Source: CBDCYS01 sp965226245 (GTDB lineage Bacteria; Acidobacteriota; Terriglobia; Bryobacterales; UBA6623). Taken from it: a stretch of DNA of 64,000 bases. Below are positions 33,461 to 41,759 of this stretch, piece by piece. Position 1 is the first letter of the stretch. The number at the start of each line of letters is the position of its first letter. The DNA is taken from positions 4,402,001 through 4,466,000 of the forward strand of contig CBDDCL010000015.1 of NCBI GenBank assembly GCA_965226245.1, given 5' to 3'. The notes beneath the pieces are model-generated. The model ran no database searches and was not told where the DNA came from. It saw only the letters and a program-made list of their open reading frames with translations. Position numbers and translations under genes: made by a program.

Positions 33461-33560
33461 GCTACGTTCACGTGGCTTGGCTCCCTTAGGCCGGTCCTTT
33501 AGGGCCGGTTGCCCGACCCACCCGACCCGGTCCCTGAGCCCGTTGAATTTCAACGGGCTT
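33461..33560 (-). repeat. Palindrome cluster matching 22011-22120
   Basis: Reverse-order, inverted copy of the three modules near 22.0 kb: ACGTTCACGTGGCTTGG, CCGGTCCTTTAGGGCCGG and AGCCCGTTGAATTTCAACGGGCT. Confidence 0.7.
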
Positions 33561-33566
33561 ACCGGC

Positions 33567-33866
33567 TTACCCTTGGGAGCGCAGGGCCCCCAGCCTTCTG
33601 AGTCTGCCTAGCGCTACGTTCGGGCGTGGAATCGACACCTGGGCCGGTTCTTCGGTACTTGCCGAAGACCTCAGGATTGCTCTGGCTTTCTGTTCGGGCG
33701 CCTCACGCACCAAGAAATCGAGCCTTCCGCCTTGTGAGTCGGCCTCGACCTCCTTGTCCCAGCGTTCCCAATCCTTTTCTGGCAGCCACCAGAAAAGCTC
33801 CGCGAACTCCTCACCGGGGAGCCTCTCGATGTCCGCCTTCAGTTGATCTATCTTGACATGGTGTTC
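33567..33866 (-). pseudogene. Antitoxin-like small ORF with defective start codon
   Basis: Open frame without any ATG, GTG or TTG in its first part; it reads VKIDQLKADIERLPGEEFAEL, then FWWLPEKDWERWDKEVEADSQGGR, then LDFLVREAPEQ. This is the pattern of small helical antitoxins of the IKxAIExLPxxEFxxLxxW type. The upstream sequence is AGGAACACCATGTCAAG, so one base missing after ATG would explain it: a start of ATGGTCAAG is in frame. It lies just past the attC-like site and may be the next cassette. Confidence 0.5.
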
Positions 33867-33900
33867 CTACCAACGCCGCTTCGTCAGGGCTGAGTCACCC

Positions 33901-33956
33901 GCTTAACGCCTTGGCGATCACGTGCGGGCGCCGAAGGCTACATCGCCTTGTTAGCC
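33901..33956 (-). other. attC-like recombination site
   Basis: Read on the minus strand: GGCTAAC at the 5' end, then AAGGCGAT, a central imperfect stem (GCCTTCGGCGCCCGC), then ATCGCC-AAGGC and GTTAAGC, a match to the GTTRRRY core. AAC/GTT and GGCGAT/ATCGCC pair across 56 bases with a few extrahelical bases, as in integron attC sites. It starts four bases after the stop codon of the CHAT-VWA gene. No integrase of the IntI class is seen nearby. Confidence 0.55.
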
Positions 33957-33960
33957 GCCA

Positions 33961-35592
33961 CTACCGCCCCTCAGGCAACAGGTCGACTCTCGCACCGGAG
34001 AGTTGACTTCGTGTCACTCGAATGAACTCTTCGAGAACGTCTGAGTGGTTTACCTGGACAAACAACCTCGCTCCAGGTTCGATCGCCCAACCTTGACCGA
34101 GCAAGTACCTTGCGAATGGTCCACGTTCTTCAACCGGGGACGCGATCTCGAACATTAGGCGGGCGCCACTGCTCCATGTCGGCTGCGGCATTCCAACAAG
34201 CACGCGCGGGTCCACAACATCGTCATCGGTGACAAAACAGGAGATAACGGCGATGCCGGACTCCCGCATCGCCTCGAACTTCGGTCTTGGATCCCCATCG
34301 TTCGGCTCGCCATCCGAGACAACTAGCAGGACCCTTTGTTGGTCAACATCGCGTATCGCGTCGGTGCGCTTGAATCTCGCTTCGATCTCGGCTGCGGCTG
34401 CTGTCATCGGTGTCATGCCGTAGATCAAGGGCTCGATGTCGTCGAGCGTTGCACCGCCACCGTCCTCCCATACCTGGACGAGCTCATCTGCGATCAGCGT
34501 CGAATCACCGATCTCTTCAGCTTTCCGTTGGAGAAGGTCCGCAATCTCACCCACAATGCGTTCACGAATTGAGCGCTGCGCCTGTGATCGGGCAGTATCC
34601 GTGACGCTATCAACAATGCCGCCAAACCCATGTCTGCGTGCAAGATCAGCCAACCCGCCATACTCTGACGCGCGGCTTCGCGCCTCCGCCTCGTACGTTT
34701 GACGACGGCGTTCAATCTCCGACTTGAGATCGATCTGCCTGCTTGCGCGGACCAAGCTAAACAGGTCGCCGACTCCTCCAATGCGAAGCCCAAAGGCATA
34801 GGCAAAGAGACGAAACACATCGCGCTCCGACCCGACCTCAGAAGCTCTACGGTGCAGATCCGATTGCACCGAACGGCCGATCTTCTCAATGGCTTGGCGA
34901 GCGCTCTCCAGCCTCGACAACGCTCCGCCGGATTCGTTGCGAATGCTGTCACGCATGGACCCAGACGTGTCGAGCGCGACCCCTACGAGGACGCTTTGAG
35001 GCCGCCCACCGTCTCTGGTGGTGTGGGCGTCTTTAGGCGTGCTGTCGTCAGCGACATACTCCTCACCGCGTCGGAGAAGGATCACATCAGGTGCGTAGCC
35101 CTTGAGTCGTGCGCAGGATACGCCCTCGTCGTAGGCATCCGGTATGTCCTTCCCTGCGCCAACGGCGTCGTAGAAACCTCGAGTGAATTCGATTGCGGCC
35201 GGGTCCGAAACGGGCCCCGTGCTTGCCACGGTGAAGTCAAGCCCAATGCTGGTGAGACGGCCTACGCTCAGAGAGTAGCAAGCATTGAGGATTGCCGTTC
35301 CAACCTCGCGGCGGCTCAGCAGTTCGGCGAGCGCGTCGGAGGATGGGACCATGAGCCGACCACCTGCATCCTCGAATACCAGTCCAGTCTGGGTGCCGTG
35401 GCCAGAGAAATGGACGATATCGAAGTTTCCTCTTAGCAACGCCCTTCGGAGGTCATCGATCGTGGCCGCGTTGAGCGTCTCGACTTGAATCCTCGATCGA
35501 TGTGGAGAAAGTTGGACTGATTCCCGAAGAGTTCGGTCTTCCTCTGCGGTTCGCAAAGGGTCAGTGCCGCGGGGGTTCGCACACACGAGCAA
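33961..35592 (-). CDS. CHAT-domain protease fused to von Willebrand A domain
   Basis: A 543-residue cytoplasmic protein. Residues ~1-170 form a CHAT (caspase-like) domain with the catalytic dyad in FSGHGTQ (His65) and LNACYSL (Cys105). Residues ~200-500 form a VWA domain with MIDAS DTSGS (Asp208) and a later SDGEPND loop, with a long helical insertion (SERDVFRLFAYAFGLRIGG; SRASEYGGLADLAR). The start is unclear: TTG at 35592, or an in-frame ATA at 35622 behind GGAGGG, which would add KEKRTR. An attC-like site follows its stop and an attI-like core precedes it. CHAT-VWA proteins are associated with bacterial conflict systems. Confidence 0.75.
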   Translation of the reverse strand: MLVCANPRGTDPLRTAEEDRTLRESVQLSPHRSRIQVETLNAATIDDLRRALLRGNFDIVHFSGHGTQTGLVFEDAGGRLMVPSSDALAELLSRREVGTAILNACYSLSVGRLTSIGLDFTVASTGPVSDPAAIEFTRGFYDAVGAGKDIPDAYDEGVSCARLKGYAPDVILLRRGEEYVADDSTPKDAHTTRDGGRPQSVLVGVALDTSGSMRDSIRNESGGALSRLESARQAIEKIGRSVQSDLHRRASEVGSERDVFRLFAYAFGLRIGGVGDLFSLVRASRQIDLKSEIERRRQTYEAEARSRASEYGGLADLARRHGFGGIVDSVTDTARSQAQRSIRERIVGEIADLLQRKAEEIGDSTLIADELVQVWEDGGGATLDDIEPLIYGMTPMTAAAAEIEARFKRTDAIRDVDQQRVLLVVSDGEPNDGDPRPKFEAMRESGIAVISCFVTDDDVVDPRVLVGMPQPTWSSGARLMFEIASPVEERGPFARYLLGQGWAIEPGARLFVQVNHSDVLEEFIRVTRSQLSGARVDLLPEGR

Positions 35593-35650
35593 GACTCTCG
35601 TACGTTTCTCTTTGCGTGGCGTTATGCCCTCCGATTCTTCATCTCGGTGC

Positions 35651-35665
35651 CGCTAACTCTTGTTT
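35651..35665 (-). other. attI-like core (AAACAAGAGTTAGCG)
   Basis: On the minus strand AAACAAGAGTTAGCG resembles the simple core AAACAAAGTTAGGC of attI sites. It lies upstream of the CHAT-VWA gene and between it and a divergent recombinase remnant, as attI is placed in integrons. The final base departs from GTTRRRY, so the match is suggestive only. Confidence 0.25.
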
Positions 35666-35829
35666 GGACTAAACCACTACACGGTAAAAGATACCACAGA
35701 CTGCCGGGCGGTAGCTGGGTGCACCCGTTGCAGCTAACGTTCGAACGTCCTTGTTTCTCGGGGGGGGCTCTGTTGCGAGCATGGAGTCGCTGCTTGCAGC
35801 GCATTCCATCGCACAAAGGAGCTTCCCAC
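35666..35829. other. Region between attI-like core and recombinase remnant
   Basis: No gene. It contains an interrupted palindrome around GTTCGAAC (35736-35743) and a G8 run at 35761. Confidence 0.35.
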
Positions 35830-35985
35830 ATGACACCTCTTCGTCAACGAATGACGGAGGACATGCAGGTGCGGAACTTGTCCCCGCGTAGGCAGTCCTC
35901 CCACTTGCAGCAGGTCTTCCTGTTCGCAGGCCATTTCCACAAGTCACCCGAGCTGCTAGGTCCCGAGGACTGGCGGCGCGCGATC
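35830..35985 (+). pseudogene. N-terminal remnant of a tyrosine recombinase
   Basis: ATG at 35830, nine bases after AAAGGAG, reads MTPLRQRMTEDMQVRNLSP, then QVFLFAGHFHKSPELLGPED. This matches the SAM-like N-terminal core-binding domain of site-specific recombinases of the XerC/D kind (SPxTQxxYLxxVxxFAxHFxKSPExLGPEDIR). After PED the frame leaves the family and no catalytic Arg/His/Tyr residues follow. The gene is therefore a 5' fragment; its ribosome site is intact. The catalytic part is gone. Confidence 0.65.
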
Positions 35986-36194
35986 AGCCAAGCGAGAGCT
36001 AGCGCTACCGCACGGAATTCGTCAACTCTGGGAAGATCCTGGAAAGAACCGGGACCAAGCGGCCGACGCACAGTGACGGACAACCATTTCGACGTGACGC
36101 GACCTACCGTTTGAAGACTCGAACCTGGCAGGCACGCGAGGTAAAGGACCAGACGACAATGATAGACTGTTGCGGAAGCAGAGTGAGGTAACTC

Positions 36195-37556
36195 ATGAAC
36201 CGACGCGCATTCCTGTCTCAAGCCGCGGCGCTCCCCCTCGCCGCAACATCCGCCTGGGCCCAACAATCCGGCGCCGAACCGCCTCCCAACATCGTCTTCT
36301 TTCTCTTCGACAAGTGCCGCCGCGACGCTATCGGTTGCTATGGCCTGCGCGAATGCCATACACCTAATCTTGATTACCTCGCTGAAACGGGCACGAGGTT
36401 TGACGCCGCCTACGTACCGCAGGCCCTCTGCGGTCCCTGCCGCGCGTCGATCCTCACGGGGTCCTACCCGCATCTGCATGGGCTTCGGAAGAACGTCTAC
36501 GAGGCGCACCCCGGCGCGTCTTACTCCACGTATCAAGACGTCATCCCCGATCCGTTCCGCGACAACCGCTTCAAGCTGTGGGACAACTTCCCGCACTTCC
36601 TCAACGCTTCCGGCTATGCCACAGGACACATCGGTAAATGGCACCTCGGGCCGGCCAACCCGGGATTCTTCGACTACTGGAAGGGTTTCAACTCGCTGCT
36701 GCTGCACTGGATCGGCGAGCCGCACAAGTCGCGCTTCCGTCCCGACGTGCATACCGACCAGGGCATTCGCTTCATCGAGCGGCATCGCGACGAAGCGTTC
36801 TTTCTCTATCAGTCCTACTATTCGCCTCACGAACCGAACGATCCGCCCAAGCGTTTCCTCGAACCCTACGAAGGGCAAGACCACGCCGACTACTATGCTT
36901 CGGTATCCGCCCTGGACTGGAATGTAGGGCGCGTCCTCGACACGCTTCGCAAGCACGACTTGCTCGACAAAACGCTGATCATCTTCACCACCGAACACGG
37001 GCGCTCTTGGATCGACCGTCCGGGCACGCAAGAGGGTATGTGTACCGCCTATGACGAGGCCGCGCGCGTCCCGCTGATCATTCGCCATCCAAAACTGTTT
37101 CCTTCCGGAAAGGTTTGGAATTCCGGGGTCAGCCACGTGGACCTGATGCCGACGATCCTTGATGCCGCGGGAATCCGAACAACTTTCTCGATGCTCAACC
37201 GAACGTTCCCGCAGATCCAGGGCACGAGTCTGATTCCGCGGGTTCGCAGCGGACGGGACGAATGGCGCCACCCGGTCGTGATCGAGAACGTCCCGCAAAT
37301 GGCGATCGACGGCGGGCTCTACGACGAGAGGGCGATTCGCAACGAGCGGCACAAGCTCATCCTGCGGAAGTTTGAGAATCGCCCTGTCTTGAGAGCGGGC
37401 GAGCTTTACGACCTCAAGGCGGATCCCGGCGAAACGAAAGACCTCTATTCTTCCAAGGCGGATGTGAAGGAGTCACTGGCAAGATCTCTCGCCGATTGGG
37501 GACGCCGCTACGAAGACCCGCTGGCGATCGAGCTGGGCTCGTGGGCCGCATCCTAG
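36195..37556 (+). CDS. Secreted sulfatase with Tat-like signal
   Basis: A 453-residue alkaline-phosphatase-superfamily sulfatase. The N-terminus NRRAFLSQAAALPLAATSAWA is a twin-arginine-type signal. The formylglycine motif is Cys78-Gly-Pro-Cys-Arg82 (LCGPCRASILTG), matching C-x-P-x-R; other metal/substrate residues are in NIVFFLFDKC, GKWHLGPANPGFFDYW and FTTEHGRSW. Start ATG is preceded by GTGAGGT. It cleaves sulfate esters, possibly polysaccharide sulfates; the Cys needs an FGE-type activator that is not in the window. Confidence 0.92.
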   Translation: MNRRAFLSQAAALPLAATSAWAQQSGAEPPPNIVFFLFDKCRRDAIGCYGLRECHTPNLDYLAETGTRFDAAYVPQALCGPCRASILTGSYPHLHGLRKNVYEAHPGASYSTYQDVIPDPFRDNRFKLWDNFPHFLNASGYATGHIGKWHLGPANPGFFDYWKGFNSLLLHWIGEPHKSRFRPDVHTDQGIRFIERHRDEAFFLYQSYYSPHEPNDPPKRFLEPYEGQDHADYYASVSALDWNVGRVLDTLRKHDLLDKTLIIFTTEHGRSWIDRPGTQEGMCTAYDEAARVPLIIRHPKLFPSGKVWNSGVSHVDLMPTILDAAGIRTTFSMLNRTFPQIQGTSLIPRVRSGRDEWRHPVVIENVPQMAIDGGLYDERAIRNERHKLILRKFENRPVLRAGELYDLKADPGETKDLYSSKADVKESLARSLADWGRRYEDPLAIELGSWAAS

Positions 37557-37910
37557 GACTCGCCAAAGAAATTTGAGATTTCGGTCGTTGGGCGTCGGGC
37601 TGTCCTGGCGTTAATACTGGCCCGGGGCGTAAGTTCCGCGGACTCCTCGCAGTATCCACCCTGCTGACCTGGGACCTTAGGCCCCGGGCGTGGCCGTCGG
37701 CCCAAGGTCCTGGGGTTTCTTAAGTCCCCACTAGCTAGTTCCCGGGCTCGCGCCCCCGGGCCAGTGCGGCAAGAGTTGAGCGGGAAGAGCCGCGGAACGC
37801 GAGCGCTTGATTCGTTCGAATCCTCCGTGTGGCGTGAGTCATGGCAATCCGCCTTTGCTCAAGGTTCATAGTTCACGGCTCACCGCTCAAGAAGGATTTC
37901 GAGCTTCCAG
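37557..37910. other. Intergenic region with short palindromes
   Basis: No gene. GC-rich palindromes around 37670-37770 (CCCGGGCTCGCGCCCCCGGG; GGACCTTAGGCCCCGGG and similar). Near 37820 a TTCGAATCC resembles a tRNA T-loop but no other arms of a tRNA are found. Confidence 0.5.
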
Positions 37911-37916
37911 TATAAT
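37911..37916 (+). promoter_or_regulatory. Strong -10 box (TATAAT) at the hslV start
   Basis: TATAAT sits five bases before the TTG start codon at 37922. A -35 box at the expected distance is weak (TCAAGA). Transcription from this box would begin at or next to the start codon, so the message may be leaderless. Confidence 0.4.
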
Positions 37917-37921
37917 GGGGC

Positions 37922-38470
37922 TTGGAACGGTCAAATCTTAAGATTCGCTCCACTACAGTCCTGTGCGTGCGCCGCGGAGGCAAGGTAGTTTTGGCCGGGG
38001 ATGGACAAGTCACCTTGGGGTCCGAGGTGCTGAAATCATCCGCCCGCAAGGTCCGGCGGCTTTTTGACGACAAGATCCTCGCGGGTTTCGCCGGCTCCAC
38101 GGCCGACGCCCTCTCGCTGTTCTCCCGCTTCGAGGACAAGCTGCAAGAGCACCAGGGCAACCTGCCCCGTTCCTCGGTTGAGCTGGCCCGCGACTGGAGA
38201 ACCGACAAGACACTAAGGCATCTGGAAGCCTTGCTGCTGGTTGCTGACTTGAAAGACACGCTGATCGTCAGCGGGAGCGGCGACGTAATCGAACCCGACG
38301 AGCCGCTGGCGGCGGTCGGATCGGGGGGGCCGTTCGCCGTCGCCGCCGCGACCGCTCTGTTGCACCACAGCAAGATGAGCGCACGCCAGATCGCGCAAGA
38401 AGCCATGCTGATCGCGAGCAAAATCTGCATCTACACCAACGACAAAATCACCTACGAGGAGCTGGGGTAA
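37922..38470 (+). CDS. hslV: ATP-dependent protease subunit HslV
   Basis: A 182-residue peptidase subunit of the HslUV chaperone-protease. STTVLCVRRGGKVVLAGDGQVT places a Thr-Thr at about residues 11-12, the position of the N-terminal nucleophile after removal of a short propeptide. Other motifs: GFAGSTADALSLFSRF and AAVGSGGPFAVAAATALL. TTG start, because no ATG or GTG is in frame nearby. hslU starts six bases downstream, so they are co-transcribed. Confidence 0.93.
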   Translation: MERSNLKIRSTTVLCVRRGGKVVLAGDGQVTLGSEVLKSSARKVRRLFDDKILAGFAGSTADALSLFSRFEDKLQEHQGNLPRSSVELARDWRTDKTLRHLEALLLVADLKDTLIVSGSGDVIEPDEPLAAVGSGGPFAVAAATALLHHSKMSARQIAQEAMLIASKICIYTNDKITYEELG

Positions 38471-38476
38471 TTCCTC

Positions 38477-39835
38477 ATGGTCATCTACCTTCCGGGGCAC
38501 GCGGCCAAAGACACGCCCGCCCTCGACGAACTAACTCCGCGGGAAATCGTCTCCGAACTCGACAAATATGTCATCGGGCAAAACGAAGCCAAGCGCGCCG
38601 TGGCAATCGCGTTGCGTAACCGCGTTCGCCGCCAGAAGCTCGAACCCGACATGGCCGACGAGGTCATGCCGAAAAACATCATGATGATCGGGCCCACTGG
38701 CGTCGGCAAAACCGAAGTAGCGCGCCGGCTGGCCAAGCTCGCCAGCTCGCCGTTTCTTAAAGTGGAAGCGACGAAATTCACCGAAGTGGGCTATGTCGGA
38801 CGCGACGTCGATTCGATGATCCGCGACCTGGTCGAGGTTTCGATCGACATGATCCGCGAGGAAAAGCTCAACCTGGTAAGCGAGCGCGCCGAGGCCAACG
38901 CCGAGGAGCGGCTGCTCGATTTGCTGATGCCGCCGCAGGAAGAGGGCCAAGAAAGCGTCGAGAAAACTCGCGAGAAGCTTCGCCGCAGCCTGAGAGAAGG
39001 CAAGTTCGACGAACGCATGGTCGACATCGAGGTCCGCGAGCGCAGCATGCCGGTCGAGATCGTGACCAGCACCGGCACCGAAGAGATGGACATCAATCTT
39101 CGCGACATGTTGCCCGGCTTGTTTGGCCCCAAGTCGAAGCGCCGAAAGATGCGTGTCGTGGAGGGCCTTGAATATCTGATTCAAGAAGAGGAGCAGAAAC
39201 TCATCGATATAGACCAAGTCACCCGTCAGGCGCTGGAGAGGGTCGAGCAATCGGCGATCATCTTCCTCGACGAGATGGACAAAATCGCCGGCCGTGAAGG
39301 CGGACGAGGTCCCGACGTCAGCCGCGAGGGAGTGCAGCGGGACATCTTGCCGATCGTGGAAGGCACGAGCGTCAACACGCGCTACGGGATGGTGCGCACC
39401 GACCACATCCTTTTCATTGGAGCGGGGGCTTTCCATGTCGCCAAGCCCAGCGACATGATCCCCGAATTGCAGGGCCGCTTTCCGATCCGCGTCGAGATGA
39501 AGTCGCTCACGACGGAGGACTTCATCAGAATCCTCACCGAGCCCAAAAACGCCCTGATCAAGCAGTATGTGGCTCTGATGGAAACCGAGGGAATCAAGCT
39601 CAAGTTCACCAAGGACGCGATTGCCGCCATCGCCGGCGCCGCCTCCAGCGTCAACGAGTCGACCCAGAACATCGGCGCCCGCCGGCTGCATACGATCTTG
39701 GAAAAGCTGCTGGACGAAGTGTCCTTCGACGCGCCCGACCTCAAGAAAAAGAACGTAACGATCAACGCGAAATACGTCGACGACAAGCTTTCCGATATCG
39801 TCAAGGATCAGGACTTGAGTCGGTATATTCTCTAA
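38477..39835 (+). CDS. hslU: ATP-dependent protease ATPase subunit HslU
   Basis: A 452-residue AAA+ unfoldase that feeds HslV. Motifs: LDKYVIGQNEAKRAVAIALRNR at the N-terminus, Walker A GPTGVGKTEVARRLA, the pore-loop EATKFTEVGYVGRDVD, the intermediate (I) domain about residues 115-230, Walker B IIFLDEMDKIAG and the arginine-rich sensor region. Intact. It follows hslV. Confidence 0.96.
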   Translation: MVIYLPGHAAKDTPALDELTPREIVSELDKYVIGQNEAKRAVAIALRNRVRRQKLEPDMADEVMPKNIMMIGPTGVGKTEVARRLAKLASSPFLKVEATKFTEVGYVGRDVDSMIRDLVEVSIDMIREEKLNLVSERAEANAEERLLDLLMPPQEEGQESVEKTREKLRRSLREGKFDERMVDIEVRERSMPVEIVTSTGTEEMDINLRDMLPGLFGPKSKRRKMRVVEGLEYLIQEEEQKLIDIDQVTRQALERVEQSAIIFLDEMDKIAGREGGRGPDVSREGVQRDILPIVEGTSVNTRYGMVRTDHILFIGAGAFHVAKPSDMIPELQGRFPIRVEMKSLTTEDFIRILTEPKNALIKQYVALMETEGIKLKFTKDAIAAIAGAASSVNESTQNIGARRLHTILEKLLDEVSFDAPDLKKKNVTINAKYVDDKLSDIVKDQDLSRYIL

Positions 39836-39954
39836 GGGCGCTTCCCTGTTGCTCCGTTTCGCCGTTGATCCGTTTGGGCGCTGCTTCATGTCGTGACAGC
39901 CCGGGCTAATCTGCGTTTCTTATCACTTCCGGAAACGGCCACCGGTTCCCGATG

Positions 39955-40001
39955 TGGCGCGGGCGCCCACGCCTGCCGCGTCGAGACTCATCTCGACGCT
40001 C
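39955..40001 (+). repeat. Two-hairpin GTGGCG dispersed element, copy E
   Basis: GTGGCG, first arm degenerate (GCGGGCGCCCACGCCTGCCGC), second stem GTCGAGACTCATCTCGAC. Same ordering as copy D. Confidence 0.6.
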
Positions 40002-40124
40002 GTTCATGCCCCCGGAAACAGCAGCGAAGATCGAGTAAGAAAAAGGGGCCGTTTGGGTTCATCTGGTGTTGGGGGAGACTAGCACTCGGGCCGTCAGAAG
40101 AGCGGCTTCGCTCGACAACTCGCA

Positions 40125-40170
40125 AGAGCCGAGACGAGTCTCGGCTCGGCAAGCTGAGAGCTCGCGCCAC
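40125..40170 (-). repeat. Two-hairpin GTGGCG dispersed element, copy F
   Basis: On the minus strand: GTGGCG, stem GAGCTCTCAGCTT with a one-base offset, then GCCGAGCC, stem GAGACTCGTCTC. Clearly related to copy D by aligned stems with different bases. Confidence 0.6.
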
Positions 40171-40186
40171 ATTTCGCGGTCCGGCC

Positions 40187-41209
40187 TTGCTCGCGCTTGT
40201 GATATCCCTCTGCGTGCTCCTTGTTTCCGGCTGCGGTTCGATCGGCGAACCCCTGCCGCCGCTTCTCAACATCCCCGAACGCAGCCAGGACCTGAGCGCC
40301 CGCCAAACCCCGGAAGGTATTGTCTTGGAATGGACCTGGCCCCGATTGACGACGGAAGGCAGGCCGCTAAAGAATTTTGACAATTTTGTGATTCACCGCC
40401 TGGAAGTGCAAGACCCGGCCACACCGATTCCATCGGGTTGGTTCGAAAGCCAAAGTCAGCAGGTGGCGGCGCTCGGCTCGGCGGATCTCGACGCTTTCGA
40501 GCCGGGAGGGAAGATTCGGCTCGCTCTGCCAACCGCGGGCCTCACCGGTAAATTCTTCGCATTCGGCGTACGAGGGGAAGGCCGCAACGGCCGCACAATC
40601 GGATTTTCGAACCTGGCGTTCATCCAGGTGGCCGAACCGTTGGAAGCGCCCGGCCGTCCAAGCCTCAGCGTATTGCGGAACGGCGTCAAGGTCACATGGG
40701 AGGCGGTGCCGCGCGCAGCCGCTTACCGCATCTTTCGCGGCATGGAACCCGCCAAAGAGTTCAAAGAGATAGGCCGCACCGAGGGACCGGAATTTCTGGA
40801 TACTTCATTTCAATGGGGCAAGCGCTACTACTATCGTGTTCTCCCGCTGGGACGCAGCGCGACCGGCGAGGTTGAAGGCAGCCACTCAGCCGCGGCCGGC
40901 GTCGTCGCGGTCGACACATTTCCGCCGGACGCGCCTGTCGACGTTCGGGCCGTCGCTGCCGAGTCAAGCATCGAGTTGTCATGGCAGCCTAGTATCGAGC
41001 CAGACTTCGCCCGGTACCGGGTCCGTCGCAGCCACGGCGCGGGGCCTTTCAAGGTTCTCAACGTTGCGCCACTCGGCGCCGCCAGCTACAGCGACACCTC
41101 GGTCGAAAGCGGCCAAGCTTACCGCTACACCATCACGGCCGTCGACCGCGACGGCAATGAGAGTGCTCCGTCAGATGCCGAGGCAGTAACAGCATTGGAA
41201 AGCAACTGA
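40187..41209 (+). CDS. FnIII-domain lipoprotein
   Basis: A 340-residue predicted lipoprotein: LLALVISLCVLLVSGCGSIG with lipobox Cys at residue 15 or so. Three fibronectin type III-like domains follow (about residues 30-140, 145-235, 240-340): SRxxxGIVLEWTW, KVTWEAVPRAAAYRIFRG and IELSWQPSIEPDFARYRV. Start taken as TTG (40187), as the previous frame bases lie in repeats. Likely an outer-surface or periplasmic adhesion or scaffold protein; not co-regulated with hslVU as far as visible. Confidence 0.7.
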   Translation: MLALVISLCVLLVSGCGSIGEPLPPLLNIPERSQDLSARQTPEGIVLEWTWPRLTTEGRPLKNFDNFVIHRLEVQDPATPIPSGWFESQSQQVAALGSADLDAFEPGGKIRLALPTAGLTGKFFAFGVRGEGRNGRTIGFSNLAFIQVAEPLEAPGRPSLSVLRNGVKVTWEAVPRAAAYRIFRGMEPAKEFKEIGRTEGPEFLDTSFQWGKRYYYRVLPLGRSATGEVEGSHSAAAGVVAVDTFPPDAPVDVRAVAAESSIELSWQPSIEPDFARYRVRRSHGAGPFKVLNVAPLGAASYSDTSVESGQAYRYTITAVDRDGNESAPSDAEAVTALESN

Positions 41210-41239
41210 ACTGAAATAACTTTATCCGCGCCCCGAGCG

Positions 41240-41757
41240 CCGAGCGATTCCGACAAGGACGGCAGCGGTTTCCTAACGCCTGACGAGGTGTCGAGGGGAT
41301 GAGCGGCAACTTCGACGGCGCCGATTACCCTAAATCCGGCAGTTGGGGAGACTGGAACTCTTCCGTAAAATGCTGAAATAACGAATCTTATCTGTCAGGA
41401 TTGCAACTGCGGAGCAGTTGAAATTGTCACCTTCAAGTTCCACTTCGATCGGTCGCCATCTGACGTGCTTTCAGAGGGTTGCGGTGGATCCAAACGACCA
41501 ACCGCCGGATTTAGGATTATGACCGCGACGGAGCTTTCCGGCGGGACGACTACGACGAACTGGTCGCCGAGATCACGCCAGCAAGCCAACTGATGGCTCT
41601 TCGGCCCGAAGGAAGCGGCAACATCACCGCTCAAGCCGTTCTCTGGAACGTCACGAGGGGCGTGCCCAGGGTGACAACGCCGATCGTCTACGATGGCTTG
41701 GTTTACCTCGTGCGAACCGGAGGCATTTCCGATCTCAGCCAAGGCCCGCGCGCGACA
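41240..41757 (+). pseudogene. Degraded PQQ-propeller protein with EF-hand
   Basis: Scattered fragments of a PQQ-binding-like beta-propeller protein. An EF-hand-like loop (SDKDGSGFLTPDEVSRG) around 41240-41300 meets a TGA; a second frame has SGNFDGADYPKSGSWGDW; then the third has YDRDGAFRRDDYDELVAEI, then ALRPEGSGNITAQAVLW and TTPIVYDGLVYLVRTGG to about 41757. The matched pieces are in different frames with two or more stops, so it is inactive. Distance to full-length relatives implies most of the propeller has been lost. Confidence 0.65.
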
Positions 41758-41759
41758 CG

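Larger units (their letters stand above)
39836..40186. other. Intergenic region carrying repeat copies E and F
   Basis: No gene before the FnIII lipoprotein. Two members of the two-hairpin GTGGCG family lie here (39955 and 40125). A long in-frame extension of the lipoprotein back to 39893 exists, but the sequence is not protein-like. Confidence 0.5.

Noticed and set aside
35844..37352. 502-codon open frame opposite the sulfatase
   Set aside because: Antisense frame of a GC-rich gene; the sulfatase frame has all family motifs.
37800..37850. tRNA-like T-loop (TTCGAATCC)
   Set aside because: No matching acceptor, D or anticodon arms around it.
38531..39889. 452-codon open frame opposite hslU
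   Set aside because: Complement of a clear HslU gene; its amino-acid content mirrors hslU codons and shows no family motif.
39893..40186. N-terminal extension of the FnIII lipoprotein
   Set aside because: The in-frame sequence overlaps two dispersed repeats and reads as Arg/Cys-rich non-native peptide, while a proper lipoprotein signal begins at 40187.
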